A stretch of DNA of 11,823 bases from Deltaproteobacteria bacterium (GCA_019136325.1 JAGVUJ010000042.1:1-11823), one strand, 5' to 3'; shown: positions 1 to 6,993, counted from the first letter of the stretch. Program-made: numbers and translations. The notes: generated from the letters alone by a model not told the origin.

Positions 1-654
1 ATGGCTCAGGGATTCAAGGCCGCCCAACTGGGCTCCCCGGGTGTTGCCAGCAAGCAGATGATCGGCAGTGACCTTGTCCGCTACAATCCTTATCTCAAGG
101 TCATCCAGAATCCCTTGAAGAAAGATAAGGACCCCGTAGTGTTCGTTCCGGCTTTGTATCCCGACGTTTCCTTTATTCATTGTCATGCGGCCGACAAGTA
201 CGGCAACGCGTATATCTATGGTCCGGCGGTGAATGATCTGGCGATGGCCGCCGCCGCCCGCAAAGTCATCATCACCGCGGAAGAGATCGTGCCCGAAAGT
301 GATATTCGCTACAACAAGCAGGGGCAGATCATTCCGTTCTTTTATGCGGATGCCGTGGTCGAAATGCCGTTCGGGGCGCTTCCCGGAAGCATGCCCGGCT
401 GTTATTACTGGCCGAGGCAGTGGTGGGAAAAGTGCATGAGATGGGCCACCCTGACGGACGAAAATGCCAAAACATTTCTTGACGAATGGATTATCAATAT
501 CAAGGACCAGTTCGAATTTGTCGAAAAACTGGGCGGCGCGAAATGGATCGCCGAAGCCCGTCGCCAGACAAAAGCCGCCGAAGGTGATAATGAAGACATT
601 GATTTTTCTTACGAGGAATTTACCCTGAAGCATGATTCAGGACTCTACTACTAG
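1..654 (+). CDS. CoA-transferase alpha subunit, glutaconate CoA-transferase type (5' partial)
   Basis: This is the C-terminal two thirds of a class I CoA-transferase subunit A of the glutaconate CoA-transferase (GctA) type, which with subunit B moves CoA between carboxylic acids in the cytoplasm. The frame is open from base 1. The ATG at 1-3 aligns, from memory of GctA, near residue 110 of about 320, so roughly 100 residues lie outside the window and this ATG is probably internal. Visible family features are the segment FVPALYPDVSFIHCHAADKYGN (about residues 48-69), the following IYGP, and VIITAEEIV (about 89-97), matching the GctA core. The stop at 652-654 lies 13 nt before the beta subunit start, so the two are co-transcribed. 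The substrate cannot be told from sequence; an IpdA-like ring-cleavage role is an alternative. Its neighbours point to acyl-CoA degradation. Confidence 0.85.
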   Translation: MAQGFKAAQLGSPGVASKQMIGSDLVRYNPYLKVIQNPLKKDKDPVVFVPALYPDVSFIHCHAADKYGNAYIYGPAVNDLAMAAAARKVIITAEEIVPESDIRYNKQGQIIPFFYADAVVEMPFGALPGSMPGCYYWPRQWWEKCMRWATLTDENAKTFLDEWIINIKDQFEFVEKLGGAKWIAEARRQTKAAEGDNEDIDFSYEEFTLKHDSGLYY

Positions 655-667
655 AAAGGAGAAAACC

Positions 668-1456
668 ATGCGAGACTTAAATGCACCAGCCAATCCTCTG
701 GAAACATTGGCTTATATTATTGCGCAGCAGATTCACGATCACTCGATCGTATACATAGGAACAGGACTCCCCATGGTGGCGGGGATTCTGGCCAAGAAAA
801 CCCATGCCCCCAATATCACCATCGTCTATGAATCGGGAGGCCAGGACCCGATTGAGGGTGATATGCCCTGGTCGGTCGGTTGTCCCTTTACCTGGCGCAA
901 ATCACCGACTGTTATGGAAATGGCTTATTCCTTCGCCCAGTGTTATAACGGGTACGTCGATATCGGATTCCTTGGCTTCGCCCAGGTGGATATGTACGGC
1001 AACGTGAATACCCACATGATCGGCAAGGATTTTCATCATCCTAAAGTTCGTCTGACCGGCAGCGGCGGAAACAACGATCTTTCGTCGTTGATGAGCAATA
1101 TGGTTCTGGTCGGACTCCAGACACCGGACAAATTTCCCGAGAAAGTTGATTTCGTCACCTCGGTGGGACATTTGACCGGCGGCAATTCCCGCCAGGAAGC
1201 CGGTCTCATCGGCAACGGTCCGAGCGCAGTCATCAGCCCCTGGGGTGTTTATGATTTTCATCCGGTCAGTAAGCGCATGCGCGTCAAGTCCCTGACACCC
1301 GGTGTCACGTTTGAAATCGCGCAATCCCTGACCGGTTTTGAACTGCTCAAACCGGAAGGAGAAATTCCGCAGACGAAACTGATCACCGACGAAGCGTTAA
1401 AGATCATCCGCACTCAGGTGGATCCGCGCGGTGTTTTCACCACCATGCCGACATAA
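668..1456 (+). CDS. CoA-transferase beta subunit, glutaconate CoA-transferase type
   Basis: This 262-residue protein is the subunit B partner of the preceding gene. In the GctB family a glutamate near residue 54 forms the covalent CoA thioester; here E55 in VYESGG (residues 53-58) is at that place, so the active site looks intact. Other family features are GTGLPMVAG (31-39), the region around FLGFAQVDMYGN, and GSGGNNDLSS. The ATG at 668 is preferred because AAAGGAG lies just upstream at about 656-662; an in-frame ATG at 632 would overlap the alpha gene and has no ribosome site. Length matches the family (about 260-270). It forms an operon with the alpha subunit and is probably linked to the acyl-CoA dehydrogenase downstream. 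The substrate is unknown. IpdB-like hydrolase activity is a possible alternative. Confidence 0.88.
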   Translation: MRDLNAPANPLETLAYIIAQQIHDHSIVYIGTGLPMVAGILAKKTHAPNITIVYESGGQDPIEGDMPWSVGCPFTWRKSPTVMEMAYSFAQCYNGYVDIGFLGFAQVDMYGNVNTHMIGKDFHHPKVRLTGSGGNNDLSSLMSNMVLVGLQTPDKFPEKVDFVTSVGHLTGGNSRQEAGLIGNGPSAVISPWGVYDFHPVSKRMRVKSLTPGVTFEIAQSLTGFELLKPEGEIPQTKLITDEALKIIRTQVDPRGVFTTMPT

Positions 1457-1577
1457 CCGGTATACGGGAGATAGCCGGAATGGTAACGGGAGCGGTTTTA
1501 ACGCTGTCTGAAGATATGAAGTCGAGATGATGCAATGGCAATGTTTTTGGTAGAAATAGAAACATCAAAATCACAGT

Positions 1578-1593
1578 AATTAAAATTTTAATT
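1578..1593. repeat. 16-bp perfect AT palindrome before the usp ribosome site
   Basis: AATTAAAATTTTAATT is a perfect 16-bp palindrome ending 1 nt before the AGGAGG of the universal stress protein gene. It could be a protein-binding site or simply AT-rich leader sequence. No function is demonstrated. Confidence 0.4.
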
Positions 1594-1606
1594 CAGGAGG
1601 ACGATG

Positions 1607-2077
1607 ATGGAAAATACCAAAAAAATTCTGGCTGTTAGTTGGGTTACGCAGTACTGTCAGGCAACCGTGCGCGCAGCGATTGCGGTGGCGAGCAGATTTG
1701 ATGCCGAACTGTCCGTGATTCATGTCGTGGATACGCAATTGCTGCAGGGCTGGAATCTGCCCTTCAAGTTTCATGAAACAGAGCACCAGAAAGAGCTGGA
1801 ACGCATCAGAGCGGAGTTGAATACCATTGTCAATCGTGAGAAAAAGGAAGGGATGAAAGTCAAAACGGTTGTCAAGGAAGGCAATCCCGTTGAAGAGATA
1901 TTGAAGTATGTCGAAAAAGAGAAAATGGATCTTGTTGTCCTGCGAGAGCATGAAAAAAGCCGGCTCGAACAGTTTATGGTCGGCAGCAGCAACGATGAAA
2001 TCATCCGCAAGATGCCCTGTTCGATTTTGTTGTTGAAAAACGAGCCTTCGAAGAAAGGCGTCCGGTTTAAAGCTTGA
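1607..2077 (+). CDS. Universal stress protein (UspA family), degenerate nucleotide site
   Basis: This 156-residue single-domain protein has the Usp layout: a first beta strand KKILAV (5-10), SVIHVVD (36-42), a charged helix (about 58-80), VKTVVKEGNPVEEIL (85-99), DLVVL (108-112) and a closing GSSNDEIIRKMPCSILLL (126-143). ATP-binding Usps carry G-2x-G-9x-G-(S/T); here the first two glycines are R113 and E116 and only G126-S127 remain. The acidic residue usually following the first strand is also absent, so ATP binding is unlikely. AGGAGG at 1595-1600 sits 6 nt before the ATG at 1607; the ATG at 1604 is only 3 nt away and less likely. The gene lies between the CoA-transferase and the acyl-CoA dehydrogenase on the same strand, suggesting a role tied to acyl-CoA metabolism or energy stress. 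Confidence 0.85.
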   Translation: MENTKKILAVSWVTQYCQATVRAAIAVASRFDAELSVIHVVDTQLLQGWNLPFKFHETEHQKELERIRAELNTIVNREKKEGMKVKTVVKEGNPVEEILKYVEKEKMDLVVLREHEKSRLEQFMVGSSNDEIIRKMPCSILLLKNEPSKKGVRFKA

Positions 2078-2179
2078 TTTCGATACGAATGTCTGTTAAA
2101 GCCGGATCAATCAATGACAGCGTAAATTCAGGGGGGCAATGCGCTGATCGTTCAAACACAAGACGTAACGGAGCGCGGA

Positions 2180-2201
2180 TGTGATGGTTATGATCATCAC
2201 A
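2180..2201. promoter_or_regulatory. Inverted repeat upstream of the acyl-CoA dehydrogenase gene
   Basis: TGTGATG (2180-2186) and CATCACA (2195-2201) form a perfect 7-bp inverted repeat with an 8-nt spacer, about 42 bp before the acyl-CoA dehydrogenase start. It has the size and symmetry of a repressor operator. No matching sigma70 promoter was seen nearby, so the role is only inferred. Confidence 0.35.
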
Positions 2202-2243
2202 CGACGCGGAATAATGAACTGTTTTTAGTATAAGGAGTATCTG

Positions 2244-3962
2244 ATGAATTATTTAGTGCAGCCGAAAAAATATCAAAGTCTCATGGCTGATGAGGGTTCC
2301 AGGGCCGTCATGAACAAAACAATCGCTTTTTTCGAGAAGATGGGCAAAGAACGCCTGCTCGATGATTATAATAAGAAAGTCTGGTATCGCGAATTTGTTG
2401 ATTTCATTGGCAAAGAGCAGATTTTTGCCAAATTGCTGACGCCCAGCCAGTACGGCGGCGGCGATCCTGACTGCCGCTGGGACACCGCCCGCAACAGCGA
2501 ATACAGCGAACTGCTGGCTTTTTACGGTCTCGGTTACTGGTACTGCTTTCAGGTCAGCATCCTCGGATTGGGTCCCATCTGGATGAGCCCCAATGAAAAA
2601 GCCAAAAAGAAGGCTGCGGAACTGCTTAAGAAGGGCGCGATCTTCGCCTTTGGCCTTTCCGAACGCACGCACGGTGCGGATATCTATTCTACCGAAACAA
2701 CGCTGACACCGGCCAAGGATGGCACCTGGGTGGCCAACGGGGAGAAATATTACATCGGCAACGGCAACGAAGCGGAAATGGTCTCCACGCTGGGCAAGGT
2801 CAAGGACGGCACCGACGATTACACTTTCTTTGTCACCAATTACAAGCATAAAGCGTATGAACTGAAAAAGAACGTCATCTCGCATCAGGAATACGTTTCC
2901 AACTTTGCGCTTCATGACTATCCCATTACCGAAGACGATATTCTGTCCCGCGGGTCTCATGCCTGGGATTCCGCTCTCAATACCGTGAATATCGGCAAGT
3001 TCAATATCGGTCCGGCATCCATCGGCGTCGTGGAACACTGTTTCTACGAAGCCATTACCCATGCCGCCAACCGTATACTTTACGGCATGAGAGTGACCGA
3101 TATGCCGCATGTGCGCAAAAACTTCATGGATGCCTGGCTCAGGCTGGTTGCCATGAAACTGTATCAGCGGCGTTCTACCGATTATTTCCGCAATGCCAAT
3201 GAAAAAGACAGACGCTACCTGCTGTATAATCCCACCAGCAAGATGAAAGTGACCCTGCAATCGGAAGATGTCCTGAATCTGCTTTGGGATGTCATTGCCG
3301 CCAGGGGTTTCGAAAAAGATACGTATTTTCATATGGCCGCCGCCGATATTCGCGGGCCATCCAAACTGGAGGGCACCGTCCATGTGAACGTCCAGCTCAT
3401 CCGCAAATTCATGAAGAATTACTTCTTCAGTCCGGCCTCTTATGCTCCCGTCGCGCCTGATTTTTCCAGCAAAGACGATTTGTTCCTGTTCAATCAGGGG
3501 CCGACCAAGGGTCTGGGTTCTGTTCAGTTCCACGATTACAAACCTGTCTTTGAAGCCAGCAAACAGCTCCCGAATGTGGGCATCTTCATTCAGCAGATTA
3601 ATCTTTTCAAGGAAATGCTGGAGAAGGCCGGACCGGACAAGACGCAGGATATGGACCCGTCGTGGTCGCTGCCGCTGGGCGAAATGTTTTCCATCGTCGT
3701 TTACGGCCAGTTGATTCTGGAGCAGGCTGCGTTCGACAAGGTCGACACGGACATTATCAATCAGATTTTTGATTTCATGGTGCGGGATTTCTCGCGCTTC
3801 GCTCTTCAGATTTACGGCATGCAAAACACCAAAGACGATCAGCGGGCCTACTGCAAGGAAATCATGCTGATTAGAAGCCAGGGTGACGACGCGCAATACA
3901 ACAAAGTCTGGAAAGAATACGTTTTCACTTTAAACGGCGAATACACGATGAGTGAAAAATAG
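2244..3962 (+). CDS. Acyl-CoA dehydrogenase with C-terminal extension
   Basis: This 572-residue flavoprotein belongs to the acyl-CoA dehydrogenase family, which makes the alpha,beta double bond of acyl-CoA and passes electrons to electron-transfer flavoprotein. The N-terminal helical domain (about 1-130) is followed by the FAD/substrate signature FAFGLSERTHGAD (134-146), a variant of A-L-T-E-P-x-x-G-S-D with R for P and A for S. The beta domain runs to about 240 and the C-terminal helical domain to about 395. KLEGTVHVN (374-382) matches the Y-E-G-T region that carries the catalytic glutamate in many members, here E376. About 175 residues follow, an extension reminiscent of the VLCAD type. AAGGAG at 2232-2237 supports the start. 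The gene follows the CoA-transferase and usp genes and ends before a strong hairpin. The chain-length or ring substrate is unknown. Confidence 0.9.
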   Translation: MNYLVQPKKYQSLMADEGSRAVMNKTIAFFEKMGKERLLDDYNKKVWYREFVDFIGKEQIFAKLLTPSQYGGGDPDCRWDTARNSEYSELLAFYGLGYWYCFQVSILGLGPIWMSPNEKAKKKAAELLKKGAIFAFGLSERTHGADIYSTETTLTPAKDGTWVANGEKYYIGNGNEAEMVSTLGKVKDGTDDYTFFVTNYKHKAYELKKNVISHQEYVSNFALHDYPITEDDILSRGSHAWDSALNTVNIGKFNIGPASIGVVEHCFYEAITHAANRILYGMRVTDMPHVRKNFMDAWLRLVAMKLYQRRSTDYFRNANEKDRRYLLYNPTSKMKVTLQSEDVLNLLWDVIAARGFEKDTYFHMAAADIRGPSKLEGTVHVNVQLIRKFMKNYFFSPASYAPVAPDFSSKDDLFLFNQGPTKGLGSVQFHDYKPVFEASKQLPNVGIFIQQINLFKEMLEKAGPDKTQDMDPSWSLPLGEMFSIVVYGQLILEQAAFDKVDTDIINQIFDFMVRDFSRFALQIYGMQNTKDDQRAYCKEIMLIRSQGDDAQYNKVWKEYVFTLNGEYTMSEK

Positions 3963-4036
3963 GTCGAAAATAATTTTGCAATTTGGATACAGGGGATGAT
4001 CGCCTGATCATCTGGGAAAGGTCAATAGAAAATTTA

Positions 4037-4080
4037 AATGGTGCCGTCCGACGCTTTGTAAAACGCCGGGCGGCACCATT
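4037..4080. terminator. Bidirectional terminator-like hairpin between convergent genes
   Basis: Positions 4037-4050 and 4067-4080 pair as a 14-bp stem with one G-U pair and a 16-nt loop. It lies between the acyl-CoA dehydrogenase stop (3962) and the stop of the convergent M24 gene (4084), where a shared terminator is expected. On the - strand the stem is followed by a TTTAAATTTT-like tail; the + strand tail is weaker. Confidence 0.75.
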
Positions 4081-4083
4081 GGT

Positions 4084-5307
4084 TTAGGATATTTCCTCGA
4101 TGCCGAACGGATACTTCGACATCAGTTCGCAGCCGTCTTTGGTGATGAGAAGATCATTTTCATAACGGAAGCCGATATTGTCTTCCGGCGCGGCATACTG
4201 CATGGCCAGAACGACCATTTCATTTTCCTGGTACACGTGATTCGGATCGGTCCAGTAGGGCATGGCGGGATTGATCGTTGCGCCCACGCGCCATTCGTCG
4301 CCGAACATTCCGATGCCGTGTTCGCAGCCGGGCAGAATCTGAAATTCACAGTCGCGGGACCTCGCCAGATCGACCATGATTTCCACCAGCTTGCCGGGAG
4401 TGATTCCCGCGCGGTAATTATCCATCACGATCTGAACCAGCGCGATAAAATTATCCGCGTGCCAGCGCTGTTTTTTGGTTGCGGGTGCGATCAGGTAATT
4501 GTGTGAATGATCGCCCATCGTCAGTTTGAACAGCGAATGCAGATCCAGCATCAGCGGTTCGCCTGCTTTGATTTCCTTGGTGGTCGGAGGCGTACAGGCG
4601 CCTAAGCCCGTGCGGTATCCGCTGGAAATTTCATTCAGCCCCGCGAAATTCCATTCCGATACGCTACCCGCCTTGCGCATGGCCAGCGCGGCGATGCCGC
4701 CGATGACCGTTTCCGTCATGCCCTTGTAACCGCCGTTTTCCAGCGCGGCCCGACAGGCCTTGTGCCCTTCGTCCACCATCAGCGATGCGGTGCGGAAACG
4801 CTCAATCGTGCCCTTATCTTTGATGATGGAGAGACCATCAATGATGTCGTGCGCATTCACCCATTCGAAGCCGGGAAGGGCGTCTTTAAAATGCGTGAAT
4901 TCCCAATGCGTTAAATTTCCTTCCGCCGTGTACGTGGAAATACCGTCCTCATAGCCGATGCGTCCCTTCTTGAGGCCGAGATTGAGTTTGATGAAATTGG
5001 TAATCGCGGCAACCTGATCAATGCCCTCGAGCGGGCCATAGGCGCTCATATGATCCCTGTCGAGCCACGTTTCATCGGCCACGCGCGCAGCATCGATGAT
5101 GAACGTAAAAAAAGTCGGCAGCCCCTCGGACGGAATAATGATGTAACTTCGCCAGGGGCAGAAGGCATCCATGATGAAACTCATGGTGCGGATGCGCGAA
5201 CCGAGGTACACGTCAATGCCGCGCTTGTGCATTTCGGCCTGAATCGCTTTAACGCGTCCCGGATTGTCAATGTAATACTTGTCGTTCGGATCTAATGTTC
5301 TGGACAT
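4084..5307 (-). CDS. M24-fold (creatinase/aminopeptidase, DddP-like) enzyme with incomplete metal site
   Basis: This 407-residue protein has the two-domain plan of the M24 'pita-bread' family: a creatinase-like N-terminal domain (about 1-160) and a catalytic domain (about 165-400). Canonical M24 metal ligands are D, D, H, E, E. Here D255 (MLDLHS), D266 (GDHSH), H330 (CEHGIG) and E383 (RYENDLLIT) are in place, but the fourth ligand, the glutamate of the M-V-x-x-x-E strand, is replaced by M369-Q370. The proton-shuttle histidine after the substrate loop also looks absent (GLGAC, 234-238). The segments GDEWR (336-340) and the end DLLITKDG...KYPF resemble DddP-type members as I recall them. GGGAGG 6 nt upstream supports the start. 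It could be a peptidase, a creatinase-like C-N hydrolase or a lyase; the reaction is not predictable. It is transcribed alone from the promoter at 5556-5584. Confidence 0.82.
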   Translation of the reverse strand: MSRTLDPNDKYYIDNPGRVKAIQAEMHKRGIDVYLGSRIRTMSFIMDAFCPWRSYIIIPSEGLPTFFTFIIDAARVADETWLDRDHMSAYGPLEGIDQVAAITNFIKLNLGLKKGRIGYEDGISTYTAEGNLTHWEFTHFKDALPGFEWVNAHDIIDGLSIIKDKGTIERFRTASLMVDEGHKACRAALENGGYKGMTETVIGGIAALAMRKAGSVSEWNFAGLNEISSGYRTGLGACTPPTTKEIKAGEPLMLDLHSLFKLTMGDHSHNYLIAPATKKQRWHADNFIALVQIVMDNYRAGITPGKLVEIMVDLARSRDCEFQILPGCEHGIGMFGDEWRVGATINPAMPYWTDPNHVYQENEMVVLAMQYAAPEDNIGFRYENDLLITKDGCELMSKYPFGIEEIS

Positions 5308-5362
5308 ATTGGGCCTCCCTTTTATATTGAGTTGGAATCATTCTTGGACCTTCATTCGGACT

Positions 5363-5409
5363 GTCCGGCACAACCGCGGGTTTGAGCGCTTCCTCATGCC
5401 ATGCCGGAC
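5363..5409 (-). promoter_or_regulatory. Leader hairpin upstream of the M24 gene
   Basis: GTCCGGCA (5363-5370) and TGCCGGAC (5402-5409) form a perfect 8-bp stem with a 31-nt loop in the leader RNA. The stem begins 1 nt after the stop of the short leader ORF, so translation of that ORF could affect its folding. There is no U-run, so a simple terminator is unlikely. Confidence 0.35.
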
Positions 5410-5410
5410 C

Positions 5411-5434
5411 TCAATGGGTGAATAGCTCTGACAT
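5411..5434 (-). CDS. Possible 7-residue leader peptide (MSELFTH)
   Basis: ATG at 5434-5432 is preceded by AGGAGG with a spacing of about 7-8 nt, a better ribosome site than many real genes here. The frame encodes only MSELFTH before a TGA. It lies in the leader of the M24 gene, directly before the 5363-5409 hairpin, as a regulatory uORF would. It could also be a chance or decayed start; no run of one amino acid suggests classic attenuation. Confidence 0.35.
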   Translation of the reverse strand: MSELFTH

Positions 5435-5555
5435 GCTGATGCCTCCTGCGTTGTCTGATTTTGAGCAGCATGGGCATGCCGCCCGGGCGGATTTGGTTTA
5501 CGGATTGCGCCTCTTCTTCAAAACGATTGCATAACGAATCTCTTTAGCGGTCGAA

Positions 5556-5584
5556 ATTATAAAAGCAAAAGGCGGGTATGTCAA
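5556..5584 (-). promoter_or_regulatory. Consensus sigma70 promoter for the M24 gene
   Basis: On the - strand TTGACA (5584-5579) and TATAAT (5561-5556) are separated by exactly 17 nt, a perfect match to both consensus boxes. The expected start is near 5549, giving a leader of about 240 nt before the ATG at 5307. So perfect a promoter suggests strong basal transcription with control in the leader. Confidence 0.75.
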
Positions 5585-5632
5585 CTTACATTATTCGGCG
5601 GGAATTTGCGCCTGCGTTATATGAAATGACAA

Positions 5633-5672
5633 AGGGCGCAAAGACCTTTTTTGATTCCGGTCTTTGCGCCCT
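5633..5672 (-). terminator. Terminator-like hairpin after the chalcone-isomerase-like gene
   Basis: GGGCGCAAAGACC (5634-5646) and GGTCTTTGCGCCC (5659-5671) pair perfectly, with one further A-T pair outside and a 12-nt loop. It starts about 25 nt after the stop of the - strand gene ending at 5697. The tail on the - strand (TTTGTCATTT) is only moderately U-rich, so termination may be imperfect. Confidence 0.65.
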
Positions 5673-5696
5673 GAATATGAAATGAAACCGTTACGC

Positions 5697-6260
5697 TTAC
5701 TTGCCGAGCATCGAAGCTTTTAATTTATTATCGGCCGGTTTGTTGCTGAGCCATATTCCGAAAAGGATTTTTTTGAAATCCAGACCTTTGGTCGTACTCT
5801 TCAACTGTTTGTTCTTGTAGGCTTTGAGGCCTTCGCCAGGAATGTAAATCATATCATACACATCACCCAGTTTAATATTATCCTTAAAAACCCCGACAAA
5901 GGCGTCGATCCTGTCTTTGTAAGGCGCCATGTTGCCGTTCGTCGAGTTTTTAAATCCTTCCATGACGGTTTCTTTCATCTTGTCGCTCGTGATCATATTG
6001 GAAATCACCTGGAGTTTGATCGCCATCGGTTCATCGGCGTTCATGATCGCGTTGGCGTCGCCGCCTTTCTGTTTAAGATACAGCCCGCTGACATAAACCT
6101 TGATGAAATACTTTGTTCGGATACCGGCTCCGTTTAACACCAGCGTATCGCTGCCGGCGGCGAGAGTGTCCGGCATATTGATTCCGCCGACTTCTTTTGC
6201 GTAGCCTGCGGAAGTAAGGATAAGGACGACTGAACACAACAGCAATAATTTTTTAAACAT
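5697..6260 (-). CDS. Secreted chalcone isomerase-like domain protein
   Basis: This 187-residue protein begins with a typical signal peptide: MFKK, a hydrophobic core LLLLCSVVLILTSAG and a probable cleavage after AYA-type residues (about 21), so it is likely periplasmic. The mature part has the bacterial chalcone-isomerase-like pattern: GINMPDTL (26-33), LVLNGAGIRTKYFIKVYVSGLYL (40-62), a middle helix with MKETVMEGF (95-103), KLGDVYDMIYIPGEGL (130-145) and the closing FKKILFGIWLSNKPADNKLKASMLG. The bacterial members have no settled enzymatic function; flavonoid isomerisation is not implied. GAGAGG upstream of the ATG supports the start. The gene has its own promoter (6360-6389) and a hairpin downstream, so it is probably monocistronic. 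Confidence 0.85.
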   Translation of the reverse strand: MFKKLLLLCSVVLILTSAGYAKEVGGINMPDTLAAGSDTLVLNGAGIRTKYFIKVYVSGLYLKQKGGDANAIMNADEPMAIKLQVISNMITSDKMKETVMEGFKNSTNGNMAPYKDRIDAFVGVFKDNIKLGDVYDMIYIPGEGLKAYKNKQLKSTTKGLDFKKILFGIWLSNKPADNKLKASMLGK

Positions 6261-6359
6261 AATGACACCTCTCTTTTTTATTTTAGCCTTTCACAGGCCG
6301 GGTTGATATTGATGATGAAATTGTTTCGATGATGGAGAGCTTCCGCTCTTCCGGGCGGC

Positions 6360-6389
6360 AGTATAGGAACAAAGCCGCTGCCCTGTCAA
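6360..6389 (-). promoter_or_regulatory. Sigma70 promoter for the chalcone-isomerase-like gene
   Basis: On the - strand TTGACA (6389-6384), an 18-nt spacer and TATACT (6365-6360) give a near-consensus sigma70 promoter located between the peroxiredoxin stop (6407) and the gene at 5697-6260. The expected leader is about 90 nt. Confidence 0.7.
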
Positions 6390-6406
6390 TTGTTAATTTA
6401 AAAGGT

Positions 6407-6880
6407 TTATTGCCGGCCGACCTGCGTTTCGAGTAAATCAAGCAGTTCTTTGTTCTCCGGTATATCGGCCATCGAATGGCCGTAATGGACGAAGCGAACC
6501 TTGCCGGACTTATCCATGATAACCTGCGCGGGCATCCGGCCCAGTTTGAAAATCTTGACCTCCTGGCCGTACAATTTCAACACATGATGTTCGGGGTCGG
6601 GCAGGCCGACAAACGGCAGCTTTTCTTTCTCCCAGTATTTCTTAAACGCCTCGGCGTTTTCCGGCCCGGCGACGAGGATCTCCGTATCCAGCGCAACGAA
6701 TTTATCATAATCCCGGCGCAACTGCGCCATATGCGCGCGGCAGAACGGTCAGATAAAACCGCGGTTGAAAACCAGCATTACATTCTTTTTGTTTTGATAA
6801 TCGGCAAGCGAAACGCTTTTGCCGTTGAAATCATTCAACGTAAAATCCGGCGCCTGAACGTTTAATTCAACCTTTGGCAT
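6407..6880 (-). CDS. Peroxiredoxin-like (AhpC/TSA) selenoprotein, Sec44 encoded by in-frame TGA
   Basis: Read through one TGA at 6751-6749, the gene encodes a 157-residue thioredoxin-fold peroxiredoxin. The N-terminal part MPKVELNVQAPDFTLNDF, the strand NVMLVFNRGFI (33-43), then U44-P45-F46-C47-R-A-H-MAQLRRDY and the later KLGRMPAQVIMDKSG are contiguous family sequence; relatives have Cys at residue 44, the peroxidatic position in GF-x-C-P-x-C. The ATG at 6880 has AAGGAGG 9 nt upstream, whereas the ATG at 6730, the first after the TGA, would remove the whole active site. A SECIS-like hairpin lies at 6715-6728. The codons on both sides of the TGA keep the frame without indels, which argues against a pseudogene. 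A TATAAT at 6928-6923 may be the -10 box, with no good -35. It probably reduces peroxides using small thiol partners; the partner is unknown. Confidence 0.88.
6715..6728 (-). promoter_or_regulatory. Putative bacterial SECIS element of the peroxiredoxin-like gene
   Basis: In the mRNA GGCGC pairs with GCGCC (5 bp, plus an outer U-G pair) around the loop AGUU. The loop begins 26 nt after the UGA and has G as its second base, fitting the published bacterial rule of a short stem with G in the first two loop positions about 16-37 nt from the UGA. A competing GCGC/GCGC pairing slightly upstream is possible, so the exact fold is uncertain. Confidence 0.6.
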
Positions 6881-6993
6881 GACGTCTGTCCTCCTTAGTT
6901 CTTAATACCTGTACAACAGATAATTATAAAACTATTTTTGACGAACAAACAGTTATTTAAGGTTCAATTCCAATGATTACTAGTGGTACGAAT

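Larger units (their letters stand above)
5308..5696. other. 389-bp intergenic region: long leader of the M24 gene and terminator hairpin
   Basis: There is no large gene here. On the - strand it holds a consensus sigma70 promoter (5556-5584) and about 240 nt of leader with a GC palindrome CCGCCCGGGCGG (5479-5490), a possible short leader peptide (5411-5434) and a hairpin (5363-5409). A terminator-like stem-loop for the next - strand gene lies at 5633-5672. I do not recognise a known riboswitch in the leader. Confidence 0.6.

Noticed and set aside
632..667. Earlier in-frame ATG for the CoA-transferase beta subunit
   Set aside because: It overlaps the alpha subunit and has no ribosome site, whereas AAAGGAG precedes the ATG at 668.
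2253..3896. 547-codon open frame antisense to the acyl-CoA dehydrogenase
   Set aside because: It mirrors the codon pattern of the real gene, has no recognisable domain, and its composition (many His, Arg, Ile) is typical of shadow frames.
6407..6730. Peroxiredoxin gene starting at the ATG at 6730
   Set aside because: This start follows the TGA, lacks a clear ribosome site and drops the N-terminal strands and the active site.
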